From positions 1-51,210 of the IMG/VR virus record IMGVR_UViG_3300031673_000068: a stretch of 51,210 nt of DNA. One strand, 5' to 3'. Below the pieces are notes generated by a model. The model saw only the letters and a list, made by a program, of their open reading frames with translations, searched no databases and had not been told where the DNA came from. Shown in pieces: positions 14,836-23,454 of the stretch. Position 1 is the first letter of the stretch. The number at the start of each line of letters is the position of its first letter. Made by a program: the position numbers and the translations under genes. The DNA is from a virus.

Positions 14836-15882
14836 ATGAGAATTGAAGTAAAAAAGATTAAACCAAACCCGTTTAGAGACTTAACAAAGTACAAGATTGA
14901 CTCCTATAAAGTAGATGCCCTTGTCACCTCTATAAGAGAGACTTCCTTCTGGGACAATATTCTTGCCCGCCCTATGGATGGAAAATATGAAATTGCCTAT
15001 GGCCATCACCGCCTTTTTGCCATTCAAAAGGTTGGGCTGGAAAAGGTGGATATCCCTGTTAGAGAATTGGATGATGCCACTATGATCAAGATCATGGCTA
15101 ATGAAAACCTTGAAGAATGGAAATTGAACCCTTCCGTTATAAAGGAATCAGTAAGAGTGGCTAAGCATTATCTGGATGGCGAGCTGGCGAAGTGTGAGAG
15201 CTGGGAGAAATTAAAGAAAACCAATTTTAATCTAATAAAAATATTAGATTTAAAATTTGACAAGCAGCCAGAAAGAGGATTCCAAATCCTTAAAGGAAAA
15301 GGTGTCGGCCAGACCACAATCCTCAAGTTCCTGGGAGGAAATTGGAAACAGTGGATGGTACAGGAAGCTCTTGCTCAGTTGAAGGAATCTGAATCTATGC
15401 AAGAGGCTGTTGAGGTTTTTGATACTCAGACAGATGCCACTGAATTTAGGAAGATTATCAAAAAGGAGTTCAAAGATAAAGTCCCTAAAGGAAAAGAAAA
15501 AGAAGTGGCAGAGAGGGTGGCCGAAAAGGTAAGGGAAAAGAAAGGCCAAATTAAGAAGGGAGAAAAGACAGGCAGACATGATTATCGCCAAGACATGAAA
15601 ACCTTTACTCGTATGGCTGTGGAGAACATACCGGAAAAGGAGGCCAAACTAAAAGATATTCAATCAGAGATTGAAAGGTTTAATGAGCGGATAAGGACGG
15701 CCTACATAGGATCAAGAGACTTAAATTCGCTTCTTCAAGAATTGGAAGTTAAGAAGATTGAAGGGGTGAAATCTTTGTTTATTTTGGATAGTGTCTTTGA
15801 TTTGTTACAAGAATTAAAGAAAACATTAGCTTTTTTTGGGTATGATTACCAACATTTACAATTGAAACAAAAGGAGGAATGA
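14836..15882 (+). CDS. ParB/sulfiredoxin-fold N-terminal domain protein
   Basis: 348 residues. Residues 1-100 match the ParB N-terminal fold: IKPNPFRDL, YKVDALVTSIRETSFWDNIL, YEIAYGHHRLFAIQKVGL (the G-H-H-R nucleotide box), IKIMANENLEEW. The middle is helical; residues 210-240 are very Lys/Glu-rich and the C-terminus is coiled coil. ParB-like domains in phages act as CTP-dependent DNA binders or nucleases, and some are linked to DNA-modification kinases. The gene sits in a cassette flanked by 26-bp repeats, so it was probably acquired. Confidence 0.75.
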   Translation: MRIEVKKIKPNPFRDLTKYKIDSYKVDALVTSIRETSFWDNILARPMDGKYEIAYGHHRLFAIQKVGLEKVDIPVRELDDATMIKIMANENLEEWKLNPSVIKESVRVAKHYLDGELAKCESWEKLKKTNFNLIKILDLKFDKQPERGFQILKGKGVGQTTILKFLGGNWKQWMVQEALAQLKESESMQEAVEVFDTQTDATEFRKIIKKEFKDKVPKGKEKEVAERVAEKVREKKGQIKKGEKTGRHDYRQDMKTFTRMAVENIPEKEAKLKDIQSEIERFNERIRTAYIGSRDLNSLLQELEVKKIEGVKSLFILDSVFDLLQELKKTLAFFGYDYQHLQLKQKEE

Positions 15883-15883
15883 A

Positions 15884-16468
15884 ATGGACTTTTTAGTAAA
15901 AAATGGAAATAAAGAAGAATATTGGAAGAGGATAAAAGATGTCGCCCAGAAGCTTCATGAAAAGGCAGATGATCTCAGAAAAAAAGGAGAGACTTCTTTG
16001 ACTCTCACCTGGGAGACCTTTTCCTTTGATGACTATATGAAGGCAGGGCAGCCCTCAAGCCCCTTAGAAGAAAAATATTGGAAAGAGAAAAGGGCTAATA
16101 TGTGGAAAGATGATGTTAATAAGGAGTTTTGTGATCGTGGATTTTCCGAATGGCTATTTGTTGAACCTGCAAAAGGGATTAGATTAGAAATTGACAGAAT
16201 TGCAGATATGAAGCTTGTGCTCCAATCTATAAAGAAAATCTGTAGCACAAGCGATGGGAGAAGTGAACTTTTGATGCAAGCAAGCGAGCGCTGCACAGGA
16301 AAGAGGAAAAAGAGATTACAACAAGTAGCACATCTTTTGGGACCAGAAACATTACTGCCATTTATAGCAGGGTCGATTCAATTAGAGCCCTCCCTGACAA
16401 TTTCGCAGAAAAACGAATTGTTGAATATGATCGGGGAATATTCTTCAGACGAAGACGAAGAGAATTAA
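15884..16468 (+). CDS. Partner protein in the ParB-like cassette, unknown function
   Basis: 194 residues, start behind AAAGGAGGAATGAA and 1 nt after the ParB-like stop, so coupled. Rich in charged residues, with WKRIKDVAQKLHEKADDLRK and an acidic tail (EYSSDEDEEN). No known domain. Its invariable context with the ParB-like gene between the direct repeats suggests they work or move together. Confidence 0.6.
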   Translation: MDFLVKNGNKEEYWKRIKDVAQKLHEKADDLRKKGETSLTLTWETFSFDDYMKAGQPSSPLEEKYWKEKRANMWKDDVNKEFCDRGFSEWLFVEPAKGIRLEIDRIADMKLVLQSIKKICSTSDGRSELLMQASERCTGKRKKRLQQVAHLLGPETLLPFIAGSIQLEPSLTISQKNELLNMIGEYSSDEDEEN

Positions 16469-16474
16469 AAATTA

Positions 16475-16500
16475 TATGGCCGGGCAAGATTGAGGCCGAA
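16475..16500 (+). repeat. Direct repeat copy 2 (orphan gene 3' end)
   Basis: This copy differs from 14777-14802 at one base and still reads YGRARLRPK-stop in one frame, although no gene leads into it. It looks like the original 3' end of the 13511 gene, displaced by insertion of the two-gene cassette. Confidence 0.75.
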
Positions 16501-16527
16501 ATAATATACGGTCTGTTAGGAGGCGTA

Positions 16528-16698
16528 ATGGCAAAGATTATCTATCAACTAAGCGAAGAGGATAGATTAACAAACCACATACCAGAAGGGGTATGGCAAT
16601 TAACCCATGAGCATGATGTTTTCATAGAGGATTTCAAAACAAAAGAACTTATATCTGTTTTAGATTTGTGTTCGCCTAACAAACCAAACAAGGATTAA
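16528..16698 (+). CDS. Small protein of unknown function (56 aa)
   Basis: ATG 16528 follows TTAGGAGGCGTA, an excellent ribosome binding site. The product reads IIYQLSEEDRLTNHIPEG, VWQLTHEHDVFIEDFKTK and a polar C-terminus. No family recognised. Confidence 0.6.
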   Translation: MAKIIYQLSEEDRLTNHIPEGVWQLTHEHDVFIEDFKTKELISVLDLCSPNKPNKD

Positions 16699-16700
16699 CC

Positions 16701-16743
16701 TTGACCTACCCCTACAAAATAGTATCCCCCAAGAAAAGGGGGG
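16701..16743 (+). promoter_or_regulatory. Weak promoter-like sequence and GC hairpin
   Basis: TTGACC (16701-16706) is followed at 16 bp by the poor -10 TATCCC. CCCCC (16726-16730) can pair with GGGGG (16738-16742) around AAGAAAA. A weak promoter or a processing hairpin upstream of 16769; low confidence. Confidence 0.3.
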
Positions 16744-16768
16744 ATAAAAAGGAAGGAGAGGTGAGGTG

Positions 16769-17038
16769 ATGGATGAAAAACGATTAAGAACACGATGGCG
16801 TAGATGGTTAGGAAATAAAACGGCTACTAATAAACCGTATTGGACCGACCTTTTAGATTCAAATTGGTCTAGTTGGTGCAGACGTGTCTGCCAGAATCAC
16901 GGAATCGGAATTGAATATGAAATGGGTTGGACAAAAGAATCTGTAAAATCTATGTATCGTTTTTGTATAGATATTGCAACAATAGAAGAGTTGATGAATC
17001 TGGATGGTATCTATGCTGCTGAGAAGGCTGGAATTTGA
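16769..17038 (+). CDS. Small basic Trp-rich protein, unknown
   Basis: ATG 16769 (a GTG lies just before, in frame) follows GGAAGGAGAGGTGAG. The 89-residue product is Arg/Trp-rich at the N-terminus (LRTRWRRWLGNKTATNKPYW) with CRRVCQNHGIGIEYEMGW later. No domain recognised. Confidence 0.6.
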   Translation: MDEKRLRTRWRRWLGNKTATNKPYWTDLLDSNWSSWCRRVCQNHGIGIEYEMGWTKESVKSMYRFCIDIATIEELMNLDGIYAAEKAGI

Positions 17039-17075
17039 AACACTCCGGAGCCCTCGCAACCAGGAAAGGAGAACC

Positions 17076-17672
17076 ATGACCCACGAGCAACAAAACGATT
17101 TTCTGGCAACTGAGGCAATGGATTGGCATCTCATAGATCTTGACGGATGGACACCGGTATATCAAGACATCCCTACAGTGACAGGGGTTTGGTGGGCAGA
17201 TAAAGAAAATAAGCTCATCATCTTATACAAGGACTGGAACCCTACCTCAAACTTCGAGCAGGCGATGATGGTAGCCAAACAACTAAGGATAAAGCATTCA
17301 TTATGGCTGACCCTACATCAAGTACCGAGCAAAACCGCTGAATGGCATGCATATTTTACTTTTGGGGGTATGGCAGTTGGGAATAGGATGCGGGGAGAGG
17401 CTTATTCCTCGAAGGATGAGCCCGCCCAGGCCATATGTGCCGCCGCTATCAAAGCGAAGGGGGGGAGTATGTTTTTTAATCGTTGCTGCCCTAACTGTGA
17501 CAAAGAATGGAATTATTATCGTGGTGCTGTTGAACATGGCCTAGGTGGTCAGCAGTTAGAACCGGATGAGGCCGATTGCCCTCATTGTGGGTTCTACTGG
17601 CAACAGCGCGTTAAAAACCCACCGATAAAAGAAATGGTTGAGAGGTTCAGGAAGGCGAAAGGGGGTGAGTAG
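17076..17672 (+). CDS. Phage ABA-sandwich domain plus zinc ribbon
   Basis: ATG 17076 behind GGAAAGGAGAACC is chosen over an upstream start because the family usually begins close to this point. Residues 1-135 match the small phage ABA-sandwich fold (FLATEAMDWHLIDLDGWTPV; WHAYFTFGG; EPAQAICAAAIKAKGG). The C-terminal 55 residues add a zinc ribbon with C-x2-C pairs (RCCPNCDKEW; ADCPHCGFYW). Function unknown; the fold is common in phage early regions. Confidence 0.65.
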   Translation: MTHEQQNDFLATEAMDWHLIDLDGWTPVYQDIPTVTGVWWADKENKLIILYKDWNPTSNFEQAMMVAKQLRIKHSLWLTLHQVPSKTAEWHAYFTFGGMAVGNRMRGEAYSSKDEPAQAICAAAIKAKGGSMFFNRCCPNCDKEWNYYRGAVEHGLGGQQLEPDEADCPHCGFYWQQRVKNPPIKEMVERFRKAKGGE

Positions 17673-17819
17673 GTGAGACCAGAAAAGTTATGTCTCGGAG
17701 AAAAAGGACGTTATAAGCGTTATCTGAAAAAAATTGCTAACCGATGGAGACGCAGGACAGAGAAAAAATTGCTCGACAACGCTCCGAAGAAAAATGAGTA
17801 CAAGGGGTGGAGTTTATAA
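17673..17819 (+). CDS. Small very basic protein (48 aa)
   Basis: GTG 17673 follows GGGGGTGAGTAG. The product (GRYKRYLKKIANRWRRRTEK, DNAPKKNEYKGWSL) is rich in Arg/Lys and matches a small basic protein pattern I have seen in many phages. Its TAA shares a base with the next ATG (TAATG). Probably nucleic-acid binding. Confidence 0.6.
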   Translation: MRPEKLCLGEKGRYKRYLKKIANRWRRRTEKKLLDNAPKKNEYKGWSL

Positions 17820-18016
17820 TGCCCACACGAGAGCAAAAGAAATGCCCCATTTGTGGTAGCCCAATTAATTATGTATATGAACAAGGCAAGGGTTTCACAG
17901 TTTACGAATGCACAGGCAATGATTGTCTGCCATGGCCTGTCGGAGGGGCAAGGAAGAGACGAGAGGCAGGGCTGCCACCAATTATACCAACAAGATTTGA
18001 AAAGAGAAATATATGA
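17819..18016 (+). CDS. Small zinc-ribbon protein
   Basis: Start at ATG 17819 (TAATG overlap), ribosome binding site AAGGGGTGGAG. The 65 residues hold KKCPICGSPINYVYEQGKG and YECTGNDCLPWP, a four-Cys zinc ribbon. Overlaps the HD gene by 4 nt. Confidence 0.65.
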   Translation: MPTREQKKCPICGSPINYVYEQGKGFTVYECTGNDCLPWPVGGARKRREAGLPPIIPTRFEKRNI

Positions 18017-18570
18017 AATTAAGAAAAGAGGATTGTTGGATTCAAACCTATACAGGAAAACGATTCTTTCTCTTTAACCCAACTCCTGAAGCAATTGATA
18101 TAATCGACATTGCCCATTCTCTTGGAAAGAAATGCCGATTCAACGGCCATACAATCAATGGAAATTACTCAGTTGCTGAACATAGTTTGTTGGTTTGCAA
18201 ACTTCTGGAAGATATTTGTGAATCGGCTGCTTTATGGGGACTGTTGCACGATGCCTCAGAAGCATACACTGGAGACATACCTAGTCCAATCAAACCTTTT
18301 TTAAACGGATTCAAAAAGATCGAAAGAGATATTCAAAAATGCATCGCTCAAAAATTTAACTTACCCTGGCCGATGCCAAAAATTGTGAAATGGGCAGATA
18401 TTACTCTTCTAACAAATGAAGCGAATGTTGTTATGAGAACCCCTCATCCTGCAAAGTGGGGAACAATCCAGAAATGGCTCCCGTTTGGAATCAAAACTAA
18501 TAACTGGAATTGGCAGGAAGCAACTGAAGAATTTTTAAATAAATGTGCTTATTTTGGTATAATTAAATGA
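18013..18570 (+). CDS. HD-domain hydrolase, YfbR-like 5'-deoxynucleotidase
   Basis: 185 residues with the HD signature: H35 (DIAHSL), H57 in VAEHSLLV, H79-D80 in LLHDASEAYTGDIPSP, and a later Asp in WADITLL. This is the pattern of YfbR/YedJ-type 5'-deoxynucleotidases, which dephosphorylate dNMPs. In a phage it would adjust the nucleotide pool, fitting the ThyX gene at 36836 and the possible hypermodification genes. Start overlaps the preceding stop. Confidence 0.75.
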   Translation: MKLRKEDCWIQTYTGKRFFLFNPTPEAIDIIDIAHSLGKKCRFNGHTINGNYSVAEHSLLVCKLLEDICESAALWGLLHDASEAYTGDIPSPIKPFLNGFKKIERDIQKCIAQKFNLPWPMPKIVKWADITLLTNEANVVMRTPHPAKWGTIQKWLPFGIKTNNWNWQEATEEFLNKCAYFGIIK

Positions 18571-18812
18571 TCCGCTGTAAAAAATATCCATACAAAAATA
18601 GAAAAGAGGCCCAAGCAACGTTGAAGTTCCGACAAGAACTTCCTTTTGGTACTCCGTATCGTTGCCAAATTTGTGGATACTGGCATTTAGGGCACAAAAA
18701 CAAGACTCCAAAAAAGAGTCCCTTGGGCAGAATCTATAGGAAAAGGGCAGTTGAAAGGCGGCACCTGAACAGATTATTTCAAGCGATTGATGAAATGTGT
18801 GGGGTTGAATAA
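18567..18812 (+). CDS. Small zinc-binding protein
   Basis: 81 residues; a first Cys in MIRCKKYPYKNRKEAQATLK, then PYRCQICGYWHLGHKNK, giving a C...C-x2-C...H zinc site, and a basic helical tail. This layout is frequent in small phage and plasmid proteins of unknown function. Coupled to genes on both sides by overlaps. Confidence 0.65.
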   Translation: MIRCKKYPYKNRKEAQATLKFRQELPFGTPYRCQICGYWHLGHKNKTPKKSPLGRIYRKRAVERRHLNRLFQAIDEMCGVE

Positions 18813-20176
18813 TGGAAGATTATGATCGGTTTTTAGAGAGGAAATCTCAGCTCGGTTCCAATTTTGGATTTGATCCTATTTTTATGCCGGATTTTCTTTT
18901 TGATTTTCAAAGGAGCCTTGTTGATTGGTCAATTAGAAAAGGGAGGTCTGCTATCTTTGCTGATTGTGGAATGGGCAAAACACCAATGCAATTAGTCTGG
19001 GCAGAGAATATTGTAAGAAAAACTAACAAAAGAGTATTGATCGCAACTCCATTGGCAGTAGGCTGTCAAACAGTTCGAGAAGGGGAGAAGTTTGGAATTG
19101 AGGTAATAATGTCAAAAGATGGAACCCCGAAGGAGAAAATAACCGTCACAAATTATGAAAGGTTGCATTTATTTAACTCCTCTGATTATGAAGGGTTTGT
19201 ATCTGACGAGTCTGGCATTCTTAAAAATTTTGATGGAGCACGTCGAAAAACAATTACAGAATTTGTAAAAAAAATGCCTTACCGTTTATTGTGCACTGCA
19301 ACGGCGGCTCCTAATGATTACATCGAATTAGGGACCTCTTCAGAGTCCCTTGGAATAATGGGTTATATAGACATGCTTAACCGATTCTTTAAAAATGACA
19401 ATAATACCTCAGCCCTAAATAGATTCCATGGACAAGCTAAACAATGGAGGTTTAAAAGGCACGCAGAACAACCGTTTTGGGAATGGGTTTGCTCATGGGC
19501 AAGGGCGATTAGAAAACCGTCAGATATGGGATTTGAAGATGGAAAATTTATTTTGCCCCCCCTTATAGAAAAGGAAACCATCATTCATTGCTCAAGGCCC
19601 TTAAACGGGGGGTTGCTTGTTGAACCTGCAAAAACTTTGAAAGAGCAAAGACAAGAGAGAAGAATGACCCTTAGAGAAAGATGTGAAATGGCAGCTAGCA
19701 AAGTTGCTGATGACAAAATTGCAATTGTTTGGTGTCATCTAAATGACGAAGCAGATTTGCTCGAAAGAATTATACCTGAAGCAAAACAAGTAAGTGGACC
19801 GATGACAGACGACAGGAAAGAGGAAATTCTTGTTGAATTTTCCGATAGCAATTTGCGGGTTTTGATTACCAAGCCCCGCATAGGAGCCTTTGGATTGAAT
19901 TGGCAACATTGTTCACACATGACTTTTTTCCCATCTCATTCATTTGAACAGTATTATCAAGGGACAAGAAGATGTTGGCGATTCGGTCAAAAAAAGCCCG
20001 TTACAGTTGATATTATAACAACAGAAGGAGAATTGAGAGTGTTAAAAAATCTTCAGAAGAAAGCAAAGGCCGCTGATAAAATGTTTTCTTCTCTCATCAA
20101 ATATATGAACAACTCAGTTGAAATAAAAAAAGAAGAAGGCTACAACGAAAAAGAAAGGATTCCATTATGGATGTAA
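18812..20176 (+). CDS. SNF2/SF2 helicase-like ATPase
   Basis: 454 residues. Motifs: DFQRSLVDWSIRKG (Q-like), Walker A ADCGMGKT (50-57), DESG box (132-135), LLCTATAAPNDY (motif III region), and the C-terminal helicase core with QYYQGTRRCWRFGQKKPV (motif VI). The SDES plus A-P-N-D-x-x-E-L-G pattern matches phage SNF2-like proteins. It is followed directly by two methyltransferase genes, so a role with DNA modification or replication-fork remodelling is possible. Confidence 0.8.
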   Translation: MEDYDRFLERKSQLGSNFGFDPIFMPDFLFDFQRSLVDWSIRKGRSAIFADCGMGKTPMQLVWAENIVRKTNKRVLIATPLAVGCQTVREGEKFGIEVIMSKDGTPKEKITVTNYERLHLFNSSDYEGFVSDESGILKNFDGARRKTITEFVKKMPYRLLCTATAAPNDYIELGTSSESLGIMGYIDMLNRFFKNDNNTSALNRFHGQAKQWRFKRHAEQPFWEWVCSWARAIRKPSDMGFEDGKFILPPLIEKETIIHCSRPLNGGLLVEPAKTLKEQRQERRMTLRERCEMAASKVADDKIAIVWCHLNDEADLLERIIPEAKQVSGPMTDDRKEEILVEFSDSNLRVLITKPRIGAFGLNWQHCSHMTFFPSHSFEQYYQGTRRCWRFGQKKPVTVDIITTEGELRVLKNLQKKAKAADKMFSSLIKYMNNSVEIKKEEGYNEKERIPLWM

Positions 20177-21123
20177 TAAATCAAAAAATTGAAGACAAAT
20201 ATGCAATTTACCAAGGGGATTGTATTGATGTTATGAAACCCATTCCTGATGAGAGAATTCACCTTTCTGTATATTCTCCCCCGTTTGGAGGGTTATATCA
20301 TTATTCATCTTCTGAACGAGATTTATCAAACTGCAAAGATTATAAGCAGTTTTTTGAGCATTATGGGTATGTAGTTCAAGGGTTGTTCAGAATAACCTTG
20401 CCGGGGAGGATTACAGCGGTCCATTGTATGGATGTTCCGACTGGTAATAGCGGTAGAGATCATCTCACTGACTTCCCAGGGGATATAATTCGATTACATG
20501 AAAAAATCGGTTTTGAATATATCTCCCGCTATTCAGTATGGAAAGAACCCCTTGGAGTTCGCAATCGTACAATGGCTAAAAACCTTGCCCATAAAACGAT
20601 TGTTGAAGATTCTTCTTTATGTAGTGTCGCATCGGCAGATTATCTTGTATGTTTTCGTAAAAAAGGAGAAAATAAAATTCCTATAGCCCATCCCCAGGGG
20701 TTGACAGAGTATGCAGGGGCAAGAAAGATTCCACCAGATCTATTGAAATATAAAAATTACAGAGGAAATCAAATTGAAAATCGTTATTCACATTGGATTT
20801 GGAGGCAATACGCTTCTGCCTTTTGGGATGATGTTCGGATTAAAAACGTTCTACCTTTCAAAAGATCAAAAGACGAGAAGGATGAAAAACATATACACCC
20901 TTTACAACTCGATGTAATCGAACGATGCATAATTCTTTGGAGCAATCCGGGGGAAACAGTTTTCACTCCATTTATGGGGGTCGGGTCAGAGGTCTATGGA
21001 GCAGTTGTCAATAATCGAAAAGGGATAGGGATAGAATTGAAAACATCATATTATCGGCAAGCAGAAAAAAATCTTTTACGGGCTGTTGCTAATGTAGGTG
21101 AAATTAAGGGGTTTGGACTATAA
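20167..21123 (+). CDS. DNA methyltransferase 1 (amino-MTase)
   Basis: 318 residues. Catalytic motif IV SPPF is at 37-40 and SAM motif I is near residue 270 (FTPFMGVGSEVYGA, then GIGIELKTSYYRQAEKNL). Motif IV before motif I is the beta-class order, which covers N6-adenine and N4-cytosine enzymes; SPP-F/Y is more often N4-cytosine. It overlaps the helicase end by 10 nt. No cognate restriction enzyme is nearby. Confidence 0.8.
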   Translation: MDVINQKIEDKYAIYQGDCIDVMKPIPDERIHLSVYSPPFGGLYHYSSSERDLSNCKDYKQFFEHYGYVVQGLFRITLPGRITAVHCMDVPTGNSGRDHLTDFPGDIIRLHEKIGFEYISRYSVWKEPLGVRNRTMAKNLAHKTIVEDSSLCSVASADYLVCFRKKGENKIPIAHPQGLTEYAGARKIPPDLLKYKNYRGNQIENRYSHWIWRQYASAFWDDVRIKNVLPFKRSKDEKDEKHIHPLQLDVIERCIILWSNPGETVFTPFMGVGSEVYGAVVNNRKGIGIELKTSYYRQAEKNLLRAVANVGEIKGFGL

Positions 21124-21767
21124 TGTTAACCCCATATTTTGAAACTAAATTAGGCAAGCTATATCACGGAGACTGCCTTGAGATAATGCCGCACCTTGAT
21201 CCGGTGGACTTGGTGTTGACTGACCCGCCGTATGGAGTCGATAAAGCAGAATGGGACACCGGATATGTTTCGGTTGAACCGATGCTTATTCAAAAAGCCG
21301 CCGGGGTAATTATAAATTGTGGAGAACAAAACATCGCTACCTGTGTCAATGCCCTTGGCGACAATTACAGGGGTCTTTTTTATGGATGGAACATGAACGG
21401 AATGACAAGGGGGCCGCTTGGATACATGAACATAATCCTTGCTGTTTGCGGTGGAAAATTAAAGCGGGGCATGAATATTTGTAAGTTTACAATAAAAGAC
21501 CTGACTCGCAAAAACCATCCGTCACCAAAACCGATTGAATATTATCGTGAAGTTTTGTTTCGGTTTTCAGATGAAAATCAATCTATTCTTGACCCCTTCC
21601 TTGGCAGCGGTACGACCGCCGTAGCCTGCGAGTACCTTAACCGCCGATGGATAGGAATTGAAATTGAAGAAAAGTATTGTGAAATAGCAGCAAAAAGGAT
21701 TGATGAAGTAAATTTCGGGTTGCAACAAGTATCAGAAGGGAAGCCACCAGAAGGATTGATATATTAA
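21123..21767 (+). CDS. DNA methyltransferase 2 (probably N6-adenine)
   Basis: 214 residues with DPPYG at 34-38 (motif IV) and DPFLGSGTTAVACEYLNRRW near 160 (motif I), again beta order. DPPY favours adenine N6. It is short because the target-recognition region between the motifs is small. Start overlaps the previous stop (TAATG). Solitary phage MTase that may protect against host restriction or mark DNA for packaging or timing. Confidence 0.82.
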   Translation: MLTPYFETKLGKLYHGDCLEIMPHLDPVDLVLTDPPYGVDKAEWDTGYVSVEPMLIQKAAGVIINCGEQNIATCVNALGDNYRGLFYGWNMNGMTRGPLGYMNIILAVCGGKLKRGMNICKFTIKDLTRKNHPSPKPIEYYREVLFRFSDENQSILDPFLGSGTTAVACEYLNRRWIGIEIEEKYCEIAAKRIDEVNFGLQQVSEGKPPEGLIY

Positions 21768-23357
21768 ATGACAGAAATCATCCGCCGGAAACCGGCAATT
21801 GATTCTCGCATCGAGAGGTCTATCCTTACAGGCATGATTACATCGGAAAGGTTTCTCACTGAGATTCAATCTTTCTATCGCCCAAATATTCTCCGCAGTG
21901 ATTTTGCCAACACTGTTGCTGAATGGTGCCAGGACTATTATCAACGATACAAAAAACCGCCTGCAAATGCAATCGAGGACATTTTCAGAACACACCGAGA
22001 AAGGCAACTTGAACCTGCACAAGCAGAATTAATCGAGACTTTTCTTTCCAGCATCAGTCAAGAATATGAAACAGGAGAGAAATTTAATGCTCCTTATATT
22101 CTTGATCAAGCGGAAAAGCATTTCAGACTTTCTGCATTAGAGAATCATAGGTTTGAATTATCTAAGTGCATTGCCGGGGGGAGAATCGATGATGGAGAAG
22201 CATTGGTTGCAAACTTCAAAAGGGTAGCCAGGCAAGAAATCAAAGGTATTGACCCTTTTGATGAGAAATCAATTATAAATGCCTTGGATGAAAACAGAGG
22301 AGATGTCCTTTTTAAATTACATGGTGCCCTTGGTAAGGCCGTCGGCAGCCTTGAGAGAGGTCACCTTTTCGCTGTTGTCGGAGCCTCTGGAATTGGGAAA
22401 ACGTGGTGGTTATTATATATTGCTCTAAGGGCTTTGTTCAGTGGATACCGGGTCTTGTTTGTGAGCCTGGAAATGAGCGAAAGACAAATAATCCAGCGTA
22501 TTCTTCACTGGCTCACTGGATTGCCAAAGGAGAAATATGCCGGGCAGGTATTGATACCTGTTTTTGATTGCATAAAAAATCAGACAGGAGAATGTGATGA
22601 TGGCTGCAAGGTTTCGCTAATTGAGAAAGGGGCAAAAGATAAATCCTATTTCAACAGGCCAGATTTTAAGCACGCTCCAAAAGGCTATAAACCGTGCACT
22701 GAATGTATGGGGACAGCGGCTTTTCAACCAACCTCGTGGTATAAAGAAAGGGAATTTTTGGATAAAGAGATTAGAAAGATGAGGAAAGAAAGCGAAAGAA
22801 AAGTCCATGAATTTCTTGAAATTCCAACAGCAATAAAAAAGAAAAAGGCAATTGAGCGGCTTGCAGCCGTCCGTAATAAACGTCTAAAAATTGCTCAGTT
22901 TCCTTCTGGCGAATTAACTATGCAAGGGTTTGAAACTTACCTGGACAACCTGGAATATTATGAAGGTTTTGTTTCCGATGTGATTATAACTGATTATGCA
23001 GATAAATTCAAACGATCAGAGCGAGAATACCGGCATGGAATAAATGAAATTTGGGAAGGCCACAAGGCAATCGCCCAGAAAAGGCATTGCCTGGTGGCAA
23101 CTGGTAGCCAGTCCAGTGCAGCCCGGAGCGGAAGGGATACTAAACGAGGAGATTGGGCAGAGGATATCAGAAAACTGAATTTGATTGATGTCGGTTTTGC
23201 AATCAACCAGAATGATTGGGAACATGATAATCATATTTACAGATGTGGAGTTGCAAAACAGAGACATGACGAATTTTCCTTGGTCGGGCAGATAATGGTT
23301 TTAAATCAATTGAGGATTGGAAGACCGTACATTTCATCGTATCAGATGATAGGATAA
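21768..23357 (+). CDS. DnaB-like replicative helicase with a cysteine-rich insertion
   Basis: 529 residues. The N-terminal part resembles DnaB N (SILTGMITSERFLTEIQSFY). The RecA-like motor has Walker A GASGIGKT (205-212), VLFVSLEMSERQI, VIITDYADKF (Walker B) and a C-terminal Arg-rich motif. Between Walker A and Walker B there is an insertion (about 265-325) with Cys268, 276, 280, 310 and 313 (ECDDGC, CTECMGT), probably a zinc-binding module. It unwinds DNA at the fork with the primase encoded at 11739-12629. Confidence 0.82.
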   Translation: MTEIIRRKPAIDSRIERSILTGMITSERFLTEIQSFYRPNILRSDFANTVAEWCQDYYQRYKKPPANAIEDIFRTHRERQLEPAQAELIETFLSSISQEYETGEKFNAPYILDQAEKHFRLSALENHRFELSKCIAGGRIDDGEALVANFKRVARQEIKGIDPFDEKSIINALDENRGDVLFKLHGALGKAVGSLERGHLFAVVGASGIGKTWWLLYIALRALFSGYRVLFVSLEMSERQIIQRILHWLTGLPKEKYAGQVLIPVFDCIKNQTGECDDGCKVSLIEKGAKDKSYFNRPDFKHAPKGYKPCTECMGTAAFQPTSWYKEREFLDKEIRKMRKESERKVHEFLEIPTAIKKKKAIERLAAVRNKRLKIAQFPSGELTMQGFETYLDNLEYYEGFVSDVIITDYADKFKRSEREYRHGINEIWEGHKAIAQKRHCLVATGSQSSAARSGRDTKRGDWAEDIRKLNLIDVGFAINQNDWEHDNHIYRCGVAKQRHDEFSLVGQIMVLNQLRIGRPYISSYQMIG

Positions 23358-23375
23358 AAAAATATTAAAAAACTC

Positions 23376-23409
23376 TTCAAGATTTGAACGGCTTTTCAGT
23401 ATAATAAGT
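23376..23409 (+). promoter_or_regulatory. Phage-type promoter P2
   Basis: ATTTGAACGGCTTTTCAG is followed directly by TATAAT (23400-23405) and AAG. It is almost the same block as at 9004-9034 and lies in the gap before a new transcription unit. Confidence 0.65.
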
Positions 23410-23454
23410 TAAAGGATAAAATAAACAATCAAACAAAAAAAAGGAGAAAGAAAG

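Noticed and set aside
18545-18566. TTTTGGTATAATTAAATG at the end of the HD gene as a seventh phage promoter
   Set aside because: Lies inside coding sequence with close downstream coupling; lacks the CAG before TATAAT.
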